Source: Streptacidiphilus sp. ASG 303 (lineage in GTDB: Bacteria; Actinomycetota; Actinomycetes; Streptomycetales; Streptomycetaceae). From it: a stretch of 64,000 bases of DNA. Both the position numbers and the translations under genes were made by a program. Of the stretch, positions 1 to 8,457 are shown one piece after another. The notes under the pieces were generated by a model that was given only the letters and a program-made list of their open reading frames with translations, made no database searches and had not been told where the DNA came from. Location: NCBI RefSeq assembly GCF_020991365.1, contig NZ_JAJLRA010000001.1, positions 548,142 to 612,141 of the forward strand. Reading direction: 5' to 3'. Within the stretch, counting starts at the first letter, position 1. The number at the start of each line of letters is the position of its first letter.

Positions 1-242
1 TCACCGGTGCCGTTGGCGTCGCCGACGTCGACCTGGCAGTACCGGATCGGCTTCTTGAAGCCCGTCAGCTCCTCGATCGCCAGCACCCGGCCGACGACCA
101 GGGGGCCCTTGAGGTCGGCGCCGAGCTGCTCGACGGTCTCGACCTCCAGGCCGGCGGCGACCAGCCTGGCGGCGACGTCGCGGCCGGTCTCGCCGGCCGG
201 AAGGTCGACGTACTCCCGCAGCCACGAAAGCGGGACCCGCAT
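1..242 (-). CDS. pheT: Phenylalanyl-tRNA synthetase beta subunit, N-terminal part
   Basis: Only the first 80 or so codons are inside the window; the gene runs off the left edge. The visible N-terminus ([15 protein letters not shown]) and the following tRNA-binding-domain start ([14 protein letters not shown]) are typical of bacterial PheT, which forms the alpha2-beta2 enzyme that charges tRNA-Phe. The ATG overlaps the pheS stop by one base (TGATG), so the two subunits are probably translationally coupled. The product assignment is secure; the rest of the gene cannot be judged. Confidence 0.95.
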   Translation of the reverse strand, partial: MRVPLSWLREYVDLPAGETGRDVAARLVAAGLEVETVEQLGADLKGPLVVGRVLAIEELTGFKKPIRYCQVDVGDANGTG

Positions 243-1363
243 CAGATCTCCATCCCGAACGGGAGGGTGAAGCGCACGTCACCCTCGACCATGTCTCGCA
301 TGTCCTCGACCCCGCTGCGGTTCATCAGGATCCGCTCCAGGCCGAGGCCGAAGGCGAAGCCGCTGTACCGGTCCGGGTCGATGCCGCAGGCGACCAGCAC
401 CCGCGGGTTCACCACGCCGCAGCCGCCCAGCTCGATCCAGCCCTCGGAGGAGCAGGTGCGGCAGGGGCGGTCCGGGTTGCCGACGCTCGCGCCGCGGCAC
501 ACGAAGCACTGCAGGTCGATCTCGGCGGACGGCTCGGTGAAGGGGAAGTAGGAGGGGCGCCAGCGCTTCTCCAGGTCGTCGCCGAACATCGCGGAGGCGA
601 AGTGCTCCAGGGTGCCCTTGAGGTCGGCGAAGGTGATGCCCTCGTCGACCGCGAGGCCCTCGACCTGGCCGAACACCGGGGTGTGGGTGGCGTCCAGCTC
701 GTCGGTGCGGAAGGTGCGGCCGGGGCAGACCACGTAGATCGGCGGCTCGCCGTGCAGCATGGTGCGGGCCTGCACCGGCGAGGTGTGGGTGCGCAGCACG
801 ACCCCGGAGTCGGCGCCGCCGTCGGGCGCGGCCACCCAGAAGGTGTCCTGCATGGTGCGCGCCGGGTGGTCCGGGCCCAGGTTGAGAGCGTCGAAGTTCA
901 GCCACTCCGCCTCGACCTCGGGGCCCTCGGCCACCGTGTAGCCCATGGCCGTGAAGGTGTCCTGGATCAGCTCGGTGAGGGTGGTCAGCGGGTGCCGGGC
1001 GCCGAGCGGCGCGCGGTCGTACGGCAGCGTGACGTCCACCGCCTCCTCGACCAGCACGCGGGCGTCCCGCTCCGCCTCCAGCTCCTCGCGGCGGCGGGCC
1101 AGGGCCTGGTTGACCGCGCCGCGGGCCTGTCCGACGCGCTTGCCGGCGTCGGCCTTGGCGTGCGGGGGCAGGGCGCCGATCTCGCGGTTGGCCAGGGCCA
1201 GCGGGGAGCGGTCGCCCGTGTGCGCGACCTTGACCGCGTGGAGCGCGTCGAGGTCGCCGGCGGCCGCGACGGCCGCCAGGGCCTCGTCGCGCATCCGCTC
1301 GACCTCTTCGGGCTTGAGGGCCTCGACCTCGACCGGGTCGTACGACTTGTTGGGTGCCGACAT
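242..1363 (-). CDS. pheS: Phenylalanyl-tRNA synthetase alpha subunit
   Basis: This is the catalytic subunit that activates phenylalanine and transfers it to tRNA-Phe. The 373-residue product has the N-terminal coiled-coil arm, then the class II core with motif 2 ([19 protein letters not shown]), the FTEPSAEID segment and the C-terminal [11 protein letters not shown] motif 3. Length is normal for the family. I chose the ATG that gives [10 protein letters not shown]; upstream in-frame codons encode unconserved, Arg/Pro-rich sequence. The ribosome binding site before it is weak. About 200 non-coding bases separate it from the upstream histidine kinase gene, with a possible TAGACT -10 box near 1522-1527, so pheST may have its own promoter. 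Confidence 0.96.
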   Translation of the reverse strand: MSAPNKSYDPVEVEALKPEEVERMRDEALAAVAAAGDLDALHAVKVAHTGDRSPLALANREIGALPPHAKADAGKRVGQARGAVNQALARRREELEAERDARVLVEEAVDVTLPYDRAPLGARHPLTTLTELIQDTFTAMGYTVAEGPEVEAEWLNFDALNLGPDHPARTMQDTFWVAAPDGGADSGVVLRTHTSPVQARTMLHGEPPIYVVCPGRTFRTDELDATHTPVFGQVEGLAVDEGITFADLKGTLEHFASAMFGDDLEKRWRPSYFPFTEPSAEIDLQCFVCRGASVGNPDRPCRTCSSEGWIELGGCGVVNPRVLVACGIDPDRYSGFAFGLGLERILMNRSGVEDMRDMVEGDVRFTLPFGMEI

Positions 1364-1570
1364 CTCTATCTTTCCCGTGCTCCTGCTCGTCCGTGCTCGG
1401 GTGGGGGCGTACCGGGGTGGGTGCGGCCCGGCCCTTCCCTCAGGGTGTGGTCCGAAGGTGTGATCCGCCTGACCTCCCGCGCGGCAGCGCAGGACGCCGC
1501 GCGACGCCATCCAGCGAGTCTAGTCGCACCGGGTCGGGGGGCCGGACGGGAAGCCCGCCGGGGCGGCCGA

Positions 1571-2809
1571 CTACAGCATGAAGTCGGGGACCCCGGCGGG
1601 CAGCACGAATCGGAAGCGGGCGCCGCCGCCGGGGGCGCGCCCGACGCGGATCGTGCCGCCGTGGGCCTCGACGATGCCCTTGACGATGTAGAGGCCGAGG
1701 CCGGTGCCGCCGCGGCGGCTGCCCCGCCAGAAGCGGGTGAACACGCGCGGGATGGCGTCCTCGGGGATGCCGGGGCCCTCGTCGCTCACGGTGACGGCAA
1801 CCCCTTCCCCGACGCGGCCCTCGACCTCCTCGCGGGCGGCTCCGACCTCGATGGTGACAGTTCCCTCACCGTGGCGCACCGCGTTTTCCAGCAGGTTCCA
1901 CAGCACCTGGTCGACCTTGTCCGGGTCGGCCCACAGCTGCGGCAGCGGCCCGCCGGCCAGGACGCGGAACCGGCCGGGGGCGGTGCCGGCCGCCGCCAGC
2001 GCCTCTGTGTGCCGGTGCACGGCCGCGGCGACGTCGACCACCTGGCGGCGCAGCTCCAGGCGGCCCGCGTCGATGCGGGAGATGTCCAGCAGCTCGGCGA
2101 TCAGGCGGGTGACCCGGTCGGCGTCGGCGTCGACCGTCTCCAGCATGAGCTTCTTCTGGTCGTCGGTGAAGCGCTCCCACTTGCCGAGCAGCGTCGCCGT
2201 GAAGCCCTTGACGCTGGTCAGCGGCGAGCGCAGCTCGTGGGCGACGGTGGCGATCAGCTCGGCGTGGCTGCGCTCGGTGCGGCGGCGGGCCTCGGTGCCG
2301 CGCAGCGCCACCACCAGGCGCCGCAGCGGCCCGCAGGGGGCGGCGCGCACGTAGCGGGCGGAGACCAGCACCTCGCGGCCGCCGGGCAGCAGCAGGTTGC
2401 GCTCGGGCTGGCGGGTGCGGGTGGCCAGGCCGCCGTAGGGGTCGGTGCACTGCCACCAGCGGCGGCCGTCGAGGTCCTCCAGGGGCAGCACCTCGGCGAA
2501 GGGGCGGCCGAGGGCGCGGCGGGGGCTCAGGCCGGTGATGCGGGCGGCGGCGCTGTTGAAGCAGACGACCGTGCCGTGCTCGTCGGCGACCACCAGGCCG
2601 TCGGGCAGGTCGTCGGGGTCGACGCCGCCGGGGCCGGCGCCGGGGTGGACGGGCGCGGGGCCGGCGGGGGCGGGTACGGCGGGTACGGGGTCGGCGGAGC
2701 CGGTGCGGGCACGGCCGGCGGTGTCGCGGTCCGGGGTGTCGCGGCGGGGCCCGGCGCACTCCGGGCGGGCGCCCCCCGCACCGAGGGCCTCACCGGTGTC
2801 CTGGGACAA
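1571..2809 (-). CDS. PAS-domain sensor histidine kinase
   Basis: The 412-residue protein has a variable Pro/Ala-rich N-terminus (1-65), a PAS domain (about 66-165), a HisKA dimerisation domain with phospho-acceptor His191 in HELRSPLTS, and a HATPase domain with N-box LLENAVRHG, G1 box SDEGPGIP and G2 box GGTGLGLYIVKG. No transmembrane segment is visible, so it should sense a cytoplasmic signal. No response regulator lies beside it; the nearest is about 47 kb away, so the partner is unknown. The start is a TTG preceded by a GGGGGAAG ribosome binding site. It lies between the RNA methyltransferase gene and pheS, a placement I recall as conserved in Streptomyces. Confidence 0.9.
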   Translation of the reverse strand: MSQDTGEALGAGGARPECAGPRRDTPDRDTAGRARTGSADPVPAVPAPAGPAPVHPGAGPGGVDPDDLPDGLVVADEHGTVVCFNSAAARITGLSPRRALGRPFAEVLPLEDLDGRRWWQCTDPYGGLATRTRQPERNLLLPGGREVLVSARYVRAAPCGPLRRLVVALRGTEARRRTERSHAELIATVAHELRSPLTSVKGFTATLLGKWERFTDDQKKLMLETVDADADRVTRLIAELLDISRIDAGRLELRRQVVDVAAAVHRHTEALAAAGTAPGRFRVLAGGPLPQLWADPDKVDQVLWNLLENAVRHGEGTVTIEVGAAREEVEGRVGEGVAVTVSDEGPGIPEDAIPRVFTRFWRGSRRGGTGLGLYIVKGIVEAHGGTIRVGRAPGGGARFRFVLPAGVPDFML

Positions 2810-2888
2810 TCGCTTCCCCCCGCGTGCTGGCCGGCCGGCGGCCGCCCCGTCCTGTGCTCCGGGCGCCGACCCGCCTCACAGTAGCGCC

Positions 2889-3767
2889 CTAGCCGTCCGC
2901 GCGGCACCCTCCCGCCATGCGCTGGGCACGGGCGGACGCGTAGAGGCACACCGCGGCGGCGGTGGCCAGGTTGAGGCTCTCGGCGTGGCCGTGGATGGGC
3001 ACCCGCACGACCGCGTCGGCCAGCGCCCGGGTCTGCTCCGGCAGGCCCCAGGCCTCGTTGCCGAAGACCCAGGCGGTGGGGCCGCCGAGGGCGCCGGCGT
3101 CGAGCTCGGCGTCCAGGTCGCGGTCGCCGGCGCCGTCCGCCGCGAGCACCCGCACCCCGGCCGCGCGCAGGCCGGCCACCGCCGCCTCCACCGGCACGCC
3201 GACCGCCACCGGGAGGTGGAAGAGGCTGCCCACGGAGGCCCGCACGGCCTTGGGGTTGTACAGGTCCACCGAGGCGTCGGTGAGGACGACCGCGTCGGCG
3301 CCGGCCGCGTCGGCGGTCCGCAGGACGGTCCCGGCGTTGCCGGGGTCGCGGACGTGGGCGAGGACGGCCACCAGCCGGGGCCGGGCCGCCAGCACGGCGT
3401 CGAAGGGGGTGTCCACGAAGCGGCAGACGGCGACGATGCCCTGCGGGGTGACCGTCTGGCAGACGTCGGCGATGACCTCGGCGCTGGCGGTGAGCACCGG
3501 GACCCCGGCCGCGCGGGCGGCGCCGGTGATGCCGGCGTACCGCTCGTCGGCCTCCGGGGTGGCGTAGACCTCGACCACGGCGTGCCCGCCGGCGCCGGGC
3601 AGCGGACCGTGGGCCACCGCCTCCCGGACCGCCTGCGGGCCCTCGGCGATGAAGCGGCGCTCCTTGGTGCGCTGGGCGCGCCGGGCGAGGCGCCGGGCGG
3701 CGGTGACCCGCGGGGAGCGCAGGGAGGTCAGCAGGGGGCCGTGCTCGGGGCGGTCGGTGGTAGCCAT
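2889..3767 (-). CDS. TrmH/SpoU-family RNA 2'-O-methyltransferase
   Basis: The 292-residue protein is a SPOUT-class methyltransferase that should transfer a methyl group from SAM to a ribose 2'-OH in rRNA or tRNA. All three SpoU motifs are present: NAGTVLRTADAAGADAVVL, the NPKAVRASVGSLFHLPV stretch, and VFGNEAWGLP followed by VPIHGHAESLNLA. The N-terminal RNA-binding region begins near residue 10. I chose the ATG giving MATTDRPEHG because upstream codons are low-complexity Pro/Arg. The exact target nucleotide cannot be read from sequence. It follows rplT after a strong terminator, so it is probably transcribed separately from the ribosomal operon. Confidence 0.9.
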   Translation of the reverse strand: MATTDRPEHGPLLTSLRSPRVTAARRLARRAQRTKERRFIAEGPQAVREAVAHGPLPGAGGHAVVEVYATPEADERYAGITGAARAAGVPVLTASAEVIADVCQTVTPQGIVAVCRFVDTPFDAVLAARPRLVAVLAHVRDPGNAGTVLRTADAAGADAVVLTDASVDLYNPKAVRASVGSLFHLPVAVGVPVEAAVAGLRAAGVRVLAADGAGDRDLDAELDAGALGGPTAWVFGNEAWGLPEQTRALADAVVRVPIHGHAESLNLATAAAVCLYASARAQRMAGGCRADG

Positions 3768-3840
3768 GGCGCTTTCTGCGTGGGGTGCCGGGTGCGGGCG
3801 GGACGCCGGGCCCGCGGGCGGGGGCCGGGTCCGCCCGGGG

Positions 3841-3880
3841 GCGGGGGCTCCGGGCGGAGGGCGGGGGCTCCGGGCGGAGA
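3841..3880. repeat. Two tandem copies of a 20-bp GC-rich unit
   Basis: Bases 3841-3860 and 3861-3880 are the same 20-bp unit differing only at the last base. The repeat sits in the rplT to methyltransferase gap, directly downstream (minus-strand sense) of the terminator. It looks like a simple duplication without known function. Confidence 0.7.
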
Positions 3881-3925
3881 AAGAACGGACCCGCAGGCGC
3901 ACGCCGGAGCGTGGCTGCGGGTCCG
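3876..3925 (-). terminator. Rho-independent terminator after rplT
   Basis: On the minus strand a perfect 11-bp stem (3915-3925 pairs with 3886-3896, loop of 18) is followed by a pyrimidine tract TTCTTTCTCC. It lies about 50 bases past the rplT stop, so it should end the infC-rpmI-rplT transcript. Confidence 0.8.
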
Positions 3926-3972
3926 GTCTGCCTCGCGGCGGGCTCGGGCCCGACCGCTCGGGGATGCCTGGA

Positions 3973-4356
3973 TCAGGCGGCCGTGGGGGCGTTCACGTCG
4001 GCCGGCAGCGCCTTCTTGGCCACCTCGACGAGGGAGGCGAAGGCGTTGGGGTCGTTGACCGCGAGCTCGGCGAGCATCTTGCGGTCGATCTCGACGTTGG
4101 CGGCCTTCAGGCCCTGCACGAAGCGGTTGTAGGTGATGCCGTTCGCACGCGCGGCGGCGTTGATCCGCTGGATCCACAGCTGGCGGAAGTCGCCCTTGCG
4201 CTTCTTGCGGTCGTTGTAGTTGTAGACGAGGGAGTGGGTGACCTGCTCCTTCGCCTTGCGGTACAGGCGCGACCGCTGGCCGCGGTAGCCGCTGGCCCGC
4301 TCGAGGATGACCCGGCGCTTCTTGTGGGCGTTGACCGCCCGCTTGACGCGTGCCAC
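3973..4356 (-). CDS. rplT: 50S ribosomal protein L20
   Basis: The 127-residue basic protein [15 protein letters not shown]... is a standard L20, an early-binding 23S rRNA assembly protein. Family sequences are visible along the whole length ([38 protein letters not shown]). The start is a GTG with an AAGGAG ribosome binding site eight bases upstream. It is the last gene of infC-rpmI-rplT. In Bacillus and E. coli L20 represses its own operon through the mRNA; whether that holds here is not shown. Confidence 0.98.
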   Translation of the reverse strand: MARVKRAVNAHKKRRVILERASGYRGQRSRLYRKAKEQVTHSLVYNYNDRKKRKGDFRQLWIQRINAAARANGITYNRFVQGLKAANVEIDRKMLAELAVNDPNAFASLVEVAKKALPADVNAPTAA

Positions 4357-4464
4357 TGCATTACTCCTTGGGTAGGACCGCGGACGTCTTCACGCGGTCC
4401 GCAAATCGAATAGGTCGGGAAGGATCGGCTGGTTCCCGCACCGGCGCTGCGGTGCGGGGCGCGA

Positions 4465-4659
4465 TCACTTGCCGAGAAGCTTCTTGATCTTCTTGGCGTC
4501 GGCCGGGGCCATCTCGACCGTGCCGGCGAGGCGGCGGGTCAGAGTCGAGGGCTTGTGCTCGAGCAGGTGACGGCGGCCGGCGCGCTGGCGCACCACCTTG
4601 CCGGAGCCAGTGAGCCGGAAGCGCTTGCTGGCGCCGCTGTGCGTCTTGTTCTTCGGCAT
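4465..4659 (-). CDS. rpmI: 50S ribosomal protein L35
   Basis: A 64-residue L35, beginning [14 protein letters not shown] and ending KKLLGK, with the family's basic, Lys/Arg-rich composition. The ATG is the conserved one; an upstream in-frame start would add 13 unconserved residues. It lies between infC and rplT in the universal order. Confidence 0.98.
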   Translation of the reverse strand: MPKNKTHSGASKRFRLTGSGKVVRQRAGRRHLLEHKPSTLTRRLAGTVEMAPADAKKIKKLLGK

Positions 4660-4767
4660 GTCGCCGTACTCTCCTCGTCGGTCCGCCCCCGCCCGCACAC
4701 CGTCGGGGCGGGCGGGAGCGCTGGATGGATCTTCGGGTGCCGGGGCGGGGGCCCCGGTACCGAGGTG

Positions 4768-5424
4768 TTACTCGGCCGGTGCCTGGGCCTCGACCGGCTG
4801 CTCGACCTCGGCGGCCTGGGGGGCCTCGGGGGTCTCGGCAGTCTCGGTGCGGCCCTGGCGCTCGGCCTTGCGGGCGGCAGCGGCCTCGCGGGCCTCGGCC
4901 ATGGCCTCGGTCTTCTTCTTGTGCGGACCGAGAACCATGATCATGTTACGGCCGTCCTGCTTGGGCGAGGACTCGACGAAGCCCAGGTCCTGGACGTCGT
5001 CGGCCAGCCGCTGCAGCAGTCGGAAGCCCAGCTCGGGGCGGGACTGCTCGCGACCGCGGAACATGATCGTGATCTTGACCTTGTCGCCCTGCTTGAGGAA
5101 CCGTACGACGTGACCCTTCTTGGTGTCGTAGTCGTGCGGGTCGATCTTCGGCCGGAGCTTCATCTCCTTGATGACCGTGTGCGCCTGGTTCTTGCGCGCC
5201 TCACGGGCCTTCATGGCCGACTCGTACTTGAACTTGCCGTAGTCCATGAGCTTGCACACCGGCGGCCTGGCGGTCGCCGCGACCTCGACGAGGTCCAGGT
5301 CGTACTCCTGGGCAAGCTCCAGCGCCTTGGCAAGCGGCACGATGCCGACCTGCTCGCCACTGGGACCGACGAGTCGCACCTCGGGGACGCGAATCCGGTC
5401 GTTGATGCGGGGCTCGGTGCTGAT
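4768..5424 (-). CDS. infC: Translation initiation factor IF-3, with ATC start codon
   Basis: IF-3 binds the 30S subunit, prevents premature 50S joining and discriminates start codons. The conserved N-terminus ([20 protein letters not shown]) is only recovered if translation starts at an ATC codon at 5424-5422, preceded by GAGGAGG four bases upstream. A conventional GTG start at 5379 would remove 15 conserved residues including the RIND motif. The 218-residue product then has the full N-domain, linker ([17 protein letters not shown]) and C-domain, plus an Ala/Glu-rich C-terminal tail of about 45 residues. A rare start on infC fits known IF-3 autoregulation in E. coli, where it is AUU. Confidence 0.93.
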   Translation of the reverse strand: MSTEPRINDRIRVPEVRLVGPSGEQVGIVPLAKALELAQEYDLDLVEVAATARPPVCKLMDYGKFKYESAMKAREARKNQAHTVIKEMKLRPKIDPHDYDTKKGHVVRFLKQGDKVKITIMFRGREQSRPELGFRLLQRLADDVQDLGFVESSPKQDGRNMIMVLGPHKKKTEAMAEAREAAAARKAERQGRTETAETPEAPQAAEVEQPVEAQAPAE

Positions 5425-5794
5425 GGGGCCTCCTCGGTTGCACCTTTTCCGATGCGGCCGTCGGGCGGCGGTCGCACGTGTCGAATCGACTCACCGGGCG
5501 GGACTTCATCCGCGCTGCGCTGCGCGCCGCACCGGGCGCGCACCGCGGACACGAAAAAAGCCCCGCACGATGCACAGGCGGGGCTCCACAACAACCGGAA
5601 GTGCCCTCGCGAGCGTGCTCGCGCGGGGCGACAGGCGGCACGGACGCGCAGGGCGTCGGCCGCGGACCGGACCCGTCGACCCGGAGGACGATCGGGTGGG
5701 AGACTGACGGGTGGTCCCTGTCGGGATCCCTCGTACGTGGAGCCTCCACTTGCAGGCCGGGCACCTCGTCGGGTGTCTGGCCGGTCAGTCTCGA
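5425..5794 (-). promoter_or_regulatory. Structured infC mRNA leader with attenuator
   Basis: If transcription starts near 5789, the infC message has a leader of about 365 bases. Visible elements, 5' to 3' on the minus strand, are a long-range inverted repeat GAGACTGAC (5792-5784) with GTCAGTCTC (5708-5700), a hairpin CGCGAGCGTGCTCGCG near 5620, the intrinsic terminator at 5585-5554, and the ribosome binding site. The terminator lies before the first gene, so read-through must be controlled or incomplete. The likely ligand is L20 or IF-3 by analogy, but no specific binding motif is proven here. Confidence 0.6.
5554..5585 (-). terminator. Intrinsic terminator inside the infC leader
   Basis: On the minus strand AGCCCCGC (5585-5578) and GCGGGGCT (5566-5559) form a perfect 8-bp stem with an 11-base loop, immediately followed by a run of six T residues. 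It reads in the infC direction and lies 130 bases upstream of the infC start, the position of an attenuator. The plus-strand side has no T-run, so it is one-directional. Confidence 0.85.
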
Positions 5795-5800
5795 ATCATA
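5795..5800 (-). promoter_or_regulatory. Candidate -10 box of the infC operon (TATGAT)
   Basis: TATGAT on the minus strand is a near-consensus -10 hexamer in a GC-rich background and lies upstream of the structured leader. No good -35 is visible at 17 bases, so the promoter call rests on the -10 alone. Confidence 0.5.
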
Positions 5801-5885
5801 GCAGCGTCCGGGGCCCCGGCGTTATTCCGCACCCCGCCGCGTACGCTCGCGGGGAGAGTCCTGACCCGCGGAGACAAGCGAGACC

Positions 5886-6338
5886 ATGAGCACCCAGCCC
5901 GACCCCGCCGCCGGCAACGGCGCCCCCGAGCACGACGCCCCCCGGTACGGGGACCCCGAGCACGACGCCCCCCGGCACGACGCCTCCGGGACGGAGGAGG
6001 CCGGGAGCGACGCGTCCGGCGCCGAGCGCGACATCGCCGACGTGCCCGCCGTCGAGGTGATCACCACGGTCGCGGTGCACCTGATGAGCGCGGCGGCCGT
6101 GAAGTGCGGGCTCACCGAGGACGGCGAGCAGCACAAGGACCTGGACGAGGCGCGCAAGCTGATCACCGCCCTGGCCGGCCTGATCACGGCGAGCGCCCCG
6201 GACCTCAGCAACTTCCACGCGGCGCCGCTGCGCGACGGGCTGAAGTCGCTGCAGCTGGCCTTCCGCGAGGCGTCGCTGGTGCCGGACGAGCCGGGCCAGG
6301 GGCCGGGCGAGAAGTTCACCGGTCCGGTCTACGCCTGA
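5886..6338 (+). CDS. DUF1844 family protein
   Basis: The 150-residue protein has an acidic, disordered N-terminus with a duplicated PEHDAPR element (residues 14-32) and a conserved helical DUF1844 domain (about 50-125: AVEVITTVAVHLMSAAAVKCGL ... LITALAGLITA). The function of DUF1844 is not established. The ATG is preceded by GGAGACAAGCGAGACC. It is transcribed away from infC across a shared upstream region. Confidence 0.85.
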   Translation: MSTQPDPAAGNGAPEHDAPRYGDPEHDAPRHDASGTEEAGSDASGAERDIADVPAVEVITTVAVHLMSAAAVKCGLTEDGEQHKDLDEARKLITALAGLITASAPDLSNFHAAPLRDGLKSLQLAFREASLVPDEPGQGPGEKFTGPVYA

Positions 6339-6355
6339 CGCCCGCGGGGGCGTCC

Positions 6356-6420
6356 GGCGGCCGGGCACACGGGGAGGGGCGGGCCCGGCGGGCCCGCCCC
6401 TCCCCGTGTGCCCGGCCGCC
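6356..6420. terminator. Perfect 31-bp inverted repeat, bidirectional terminator
   Basis: Bases 6356-6386 are the exact reverse complement of 6390-6420, with a 3-base loop. It sits between the ends of the convergent DUF1844 and SseB-like genes, so it can terminate both. There is no T-run on either side, as is common for Streptomyces terminators. Confidence 0.85.
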
Positions 6421-6445
6421 GTCCTCGAGGGCGTGCGCGCCGCCC

Positions 6446-7192
6446 TCAGCGCGTGTACAGGGGCTCGCCCGGGACGTCGGCGGCGGCGGGCAGCAGGGCG
6501 AGGTCCAGTCCGAGGTCCAGGCGCACCCGCAGCAGCTCGTCCGCGGCCAGCGCGGCGGCGATCCGCTGCGCCGCCCCGCGCACGGCGGCCTCGTCCGCGT
6601 CCGGTCCGGGCACCAGGGCGACCACGGCGTCCGTCTGCTCGGCCGGCCGCAGGTAGGCGCGGAGCACGGCCGGCTCGTCGGCGACCACCCGGCGCACCGC
6701 CTCCAGCACCTCCGGGTCGCGGGCCGGCGGCACGTGGGCGCGGCCCTCGGCGACGGCCCTCATGGGCGCGCCCGTCAGCTGGTAGGCGACCGGACCGGCC
6801 GGGTCCACCAGGAGGGTGTCCGCCCGCTCGGAGTAGGCCGCGAGGACCGCCTGGCGGCCGTGGACCGGCACCGGCCGGGCGTCGGCCCGCCAGCGGGCCA
6901 GGGACTCCAGGGAGGTGAAGGCGGGCAGGGCCCGGCGGCCGTCCGGGGCCTCGACCACGGGGACGGCCATGTCGCTGGTCTTCTCCCGCCGCAGGCCGTC
7001 CGGTCCGGTCTCGACCTCGCCGAGGACGGCCACCACGGGCACCATGAGGCGGGCCGCGGGGAGCGCGGCCAGCACCTCGGGCCCGACAGCGGCGGGGTCG
7101 TCGGCCCAGCGGGCGAGTGCTGCGGCCAGGTGCGGGTCGGCGGCCCCGCCGTCGCCGGCGAAGCCGGGGTCCGGGATGTTCTTGCGCTCCAC
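6446..7192 (-). CDS. SseB-like N-terminal domain protein
   Basis: The 248-residue soluble protein resembles the actinobacterial SseB family: an N-terminal domain (about 20-130) with LMVPVVAVLGEVE, TSDMAVPVVEAPDGRRALPAFTS and LLVDPAGPVAYQL, then a second alpha/beta part rich in Ala/Leu. In enterobacteria the SseB name refers to a type III secretion protein, but the actinobacterial family has no assigned role. It begins with ATG (MERKNIPDPGF) and ends at the large inverted repeat. Confidence 0.8.
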   Translation of the reverse strand: MERKNIPDPGFAGDGGAADPHLAAALARWADDPAAVGPEVLAALPAARLMVPVVAVLGEVETGPDGLRREKTSDMAVPVVEAPDGRRALPAFTSLESLARWRADARPVPVHGRQAVLAAYSERADTLLVDPAGPVAYQLTGAPMRAVAEGRAHVPPARDPEVLEAVRRVVADEPAVLRAYLRPAEQTDAVVALVPGPDADEAAVRGAAQRIAAALAADELLRVRLDLGLDLALLPAAADVPGEPLYTR

Positions 7193-7455
7193 GTCCCCGA
7201 GGGTATGCGACGGCCCGGCGGCCCTCCCGGGCGGTGCTCACCCGGTCCTCGGGATTTGCGCAGGAACGCTCCGTACCGTCCCCGTGCATGCGGGCACGGG
7301 AATCGGAGATGCTGGCCGGGACGGGCCGCACCGGCGGCGGGCGGCGGGGACGGCGGAGGCGCGGGTGGCGGCGGTGACGGGCACGGCGGGCGGGGCGGCG
7401 GGTCCGGTTCGGCGCGGTCGCGGCGGTCGCGGCGGTCGCGGCGGCCGCGGTCGCC

Positions 7456-8457
7456 GTGGCGGCGGCCGCGAACCGCGGGGCGGTGCCGCGCATGGCAGGT
7501 GACACGGCGCGAGGGGGGCGGACCGGGGCGCGGCCGTCGGCGGCCGGGGCGGCGGCACCGCAGGCGTCCCCGCGCCCCTCCGGGGAGGGGTGGCGGGAGC
7601 GGCAGGCCGTGGAGGACCCGGCCGCGTCGGACCCCGCGGTGCCGGACCCGGCGGCGTCCGCCTCCGCGCGTGCCCGGGACGGCGCCGCGGCGGCCGTGGA
7701 GCGGGCGGTGCGGGCGGTCGCCGCCCGGGCCCCGGGCGGCCTGTCGGTCGCGGTCGCCGACCTGTCCACCGGCGTGTCCGCCGGGTACGGCGCGACCGGG
7801 CGCACCTTCGTCACCGCCAGCATCGCCAAGGCGGACATCCTCGCCGCCCTGCTGCTCCGGACCGAGGACGCCGGGCGCGGCCTGAGCGCGGAGGAGCGGG
7901 AGCGGGCCGCCGCGATGATCCGCCGCAGCGACAACGGCGCCGCCGACGCCCTGTACACCGCGGTCGGGCTGGCCGACGGACTGGACCGGGCCAACCGCAC
8001 CCTCGGCCTGACCGCGACCACCGCGGGGGGCGACCGCCGCTGGGGCCTCACCGCGACGACCGCCGCCGACCAGCTGGCGCTGCTCCGCGCCGTCTTCGAC
8101 GGCGGCTCGCCGCTGGGCGCCGCCTCCCGCGCCCACCTGGGCGGCCTGATGGGGCAGGTCGAGGCCGGGCAGGACTGGGGCGTCTCCGCCGCGGCCGACC
8201 CGGGCACCGGGCCCCGGCTGAAGAACGGCTGGCTGCCCCGGAGCGCGACCGGCCTGTGGGTGGTGAACAGCATCGGCCTCGTCCGGCACGACGGGCGGCC
8301 GCTCCTGGTCGCCGTGCTCTCCGACGGCAGCCCGGCGCTGGCGGACGGGATCTCCCTGGTCGAGTCGGCGGCCGTGGCGGCCGCCGACGCCCTCACCGGT
8401 GCACTCGCCGGCGGGGTCGCCGGGGGGCTCACCGGCGGTCCGGAGGTCCGGGCCTGA
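7456..8457 (+). CDS. Beta-lactamase-fold serine hydrolase, probably exported
   Basis: Class A beta-lactamase/DD-peptidase motifs are present: active-site Ser-x-x-Lys in TASIAKAD, the SDN motif in RRSDNGAAD, and a KNG in place of KTG (RLKNGWLP). The first 60 or so residues are low-complexity, and the catalytic domain fills the rest of the 333 residues. The GTG start at 7456 is the only start in this frame after a stop at 7375-7377, yet codons just upstream read as Arg-rich sequence followed by an Ala/Val helix that looks like a signal peptide. The true N-terminus is therefore uncertain. Whether it is a beta-lactamase or a peptidoglycan enzyme cannot be told. Confidence 0.8.
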   Translation: MAAAANRGAVPRMAGDTARGGRTGARPSAAGAAAPQASPRPSGEGWRERQAVEDPAASDPAVPDPAASASARARDGAAAAVERAVRAVAARAPGGLSVAVADLSTGVSAGYGATGRTFVTASIAKADILAALLLRTEDAGRGLSAEERERAAAMIRRSDNGAADALYTAVGLADGLDRANRTLGLTATTAGGDRRWGLTATTAADQLALLRAVFDGGSPLGAASRAHLGGLMGQVEAGQDWGVSAAADPGTGPRLKNGWLPRSATGLWVVNSIGLVRHDGRPLLVAVLSDGSPALADGISLVESAAVAAADALTGALAGGVAGGLTGGPEVRA

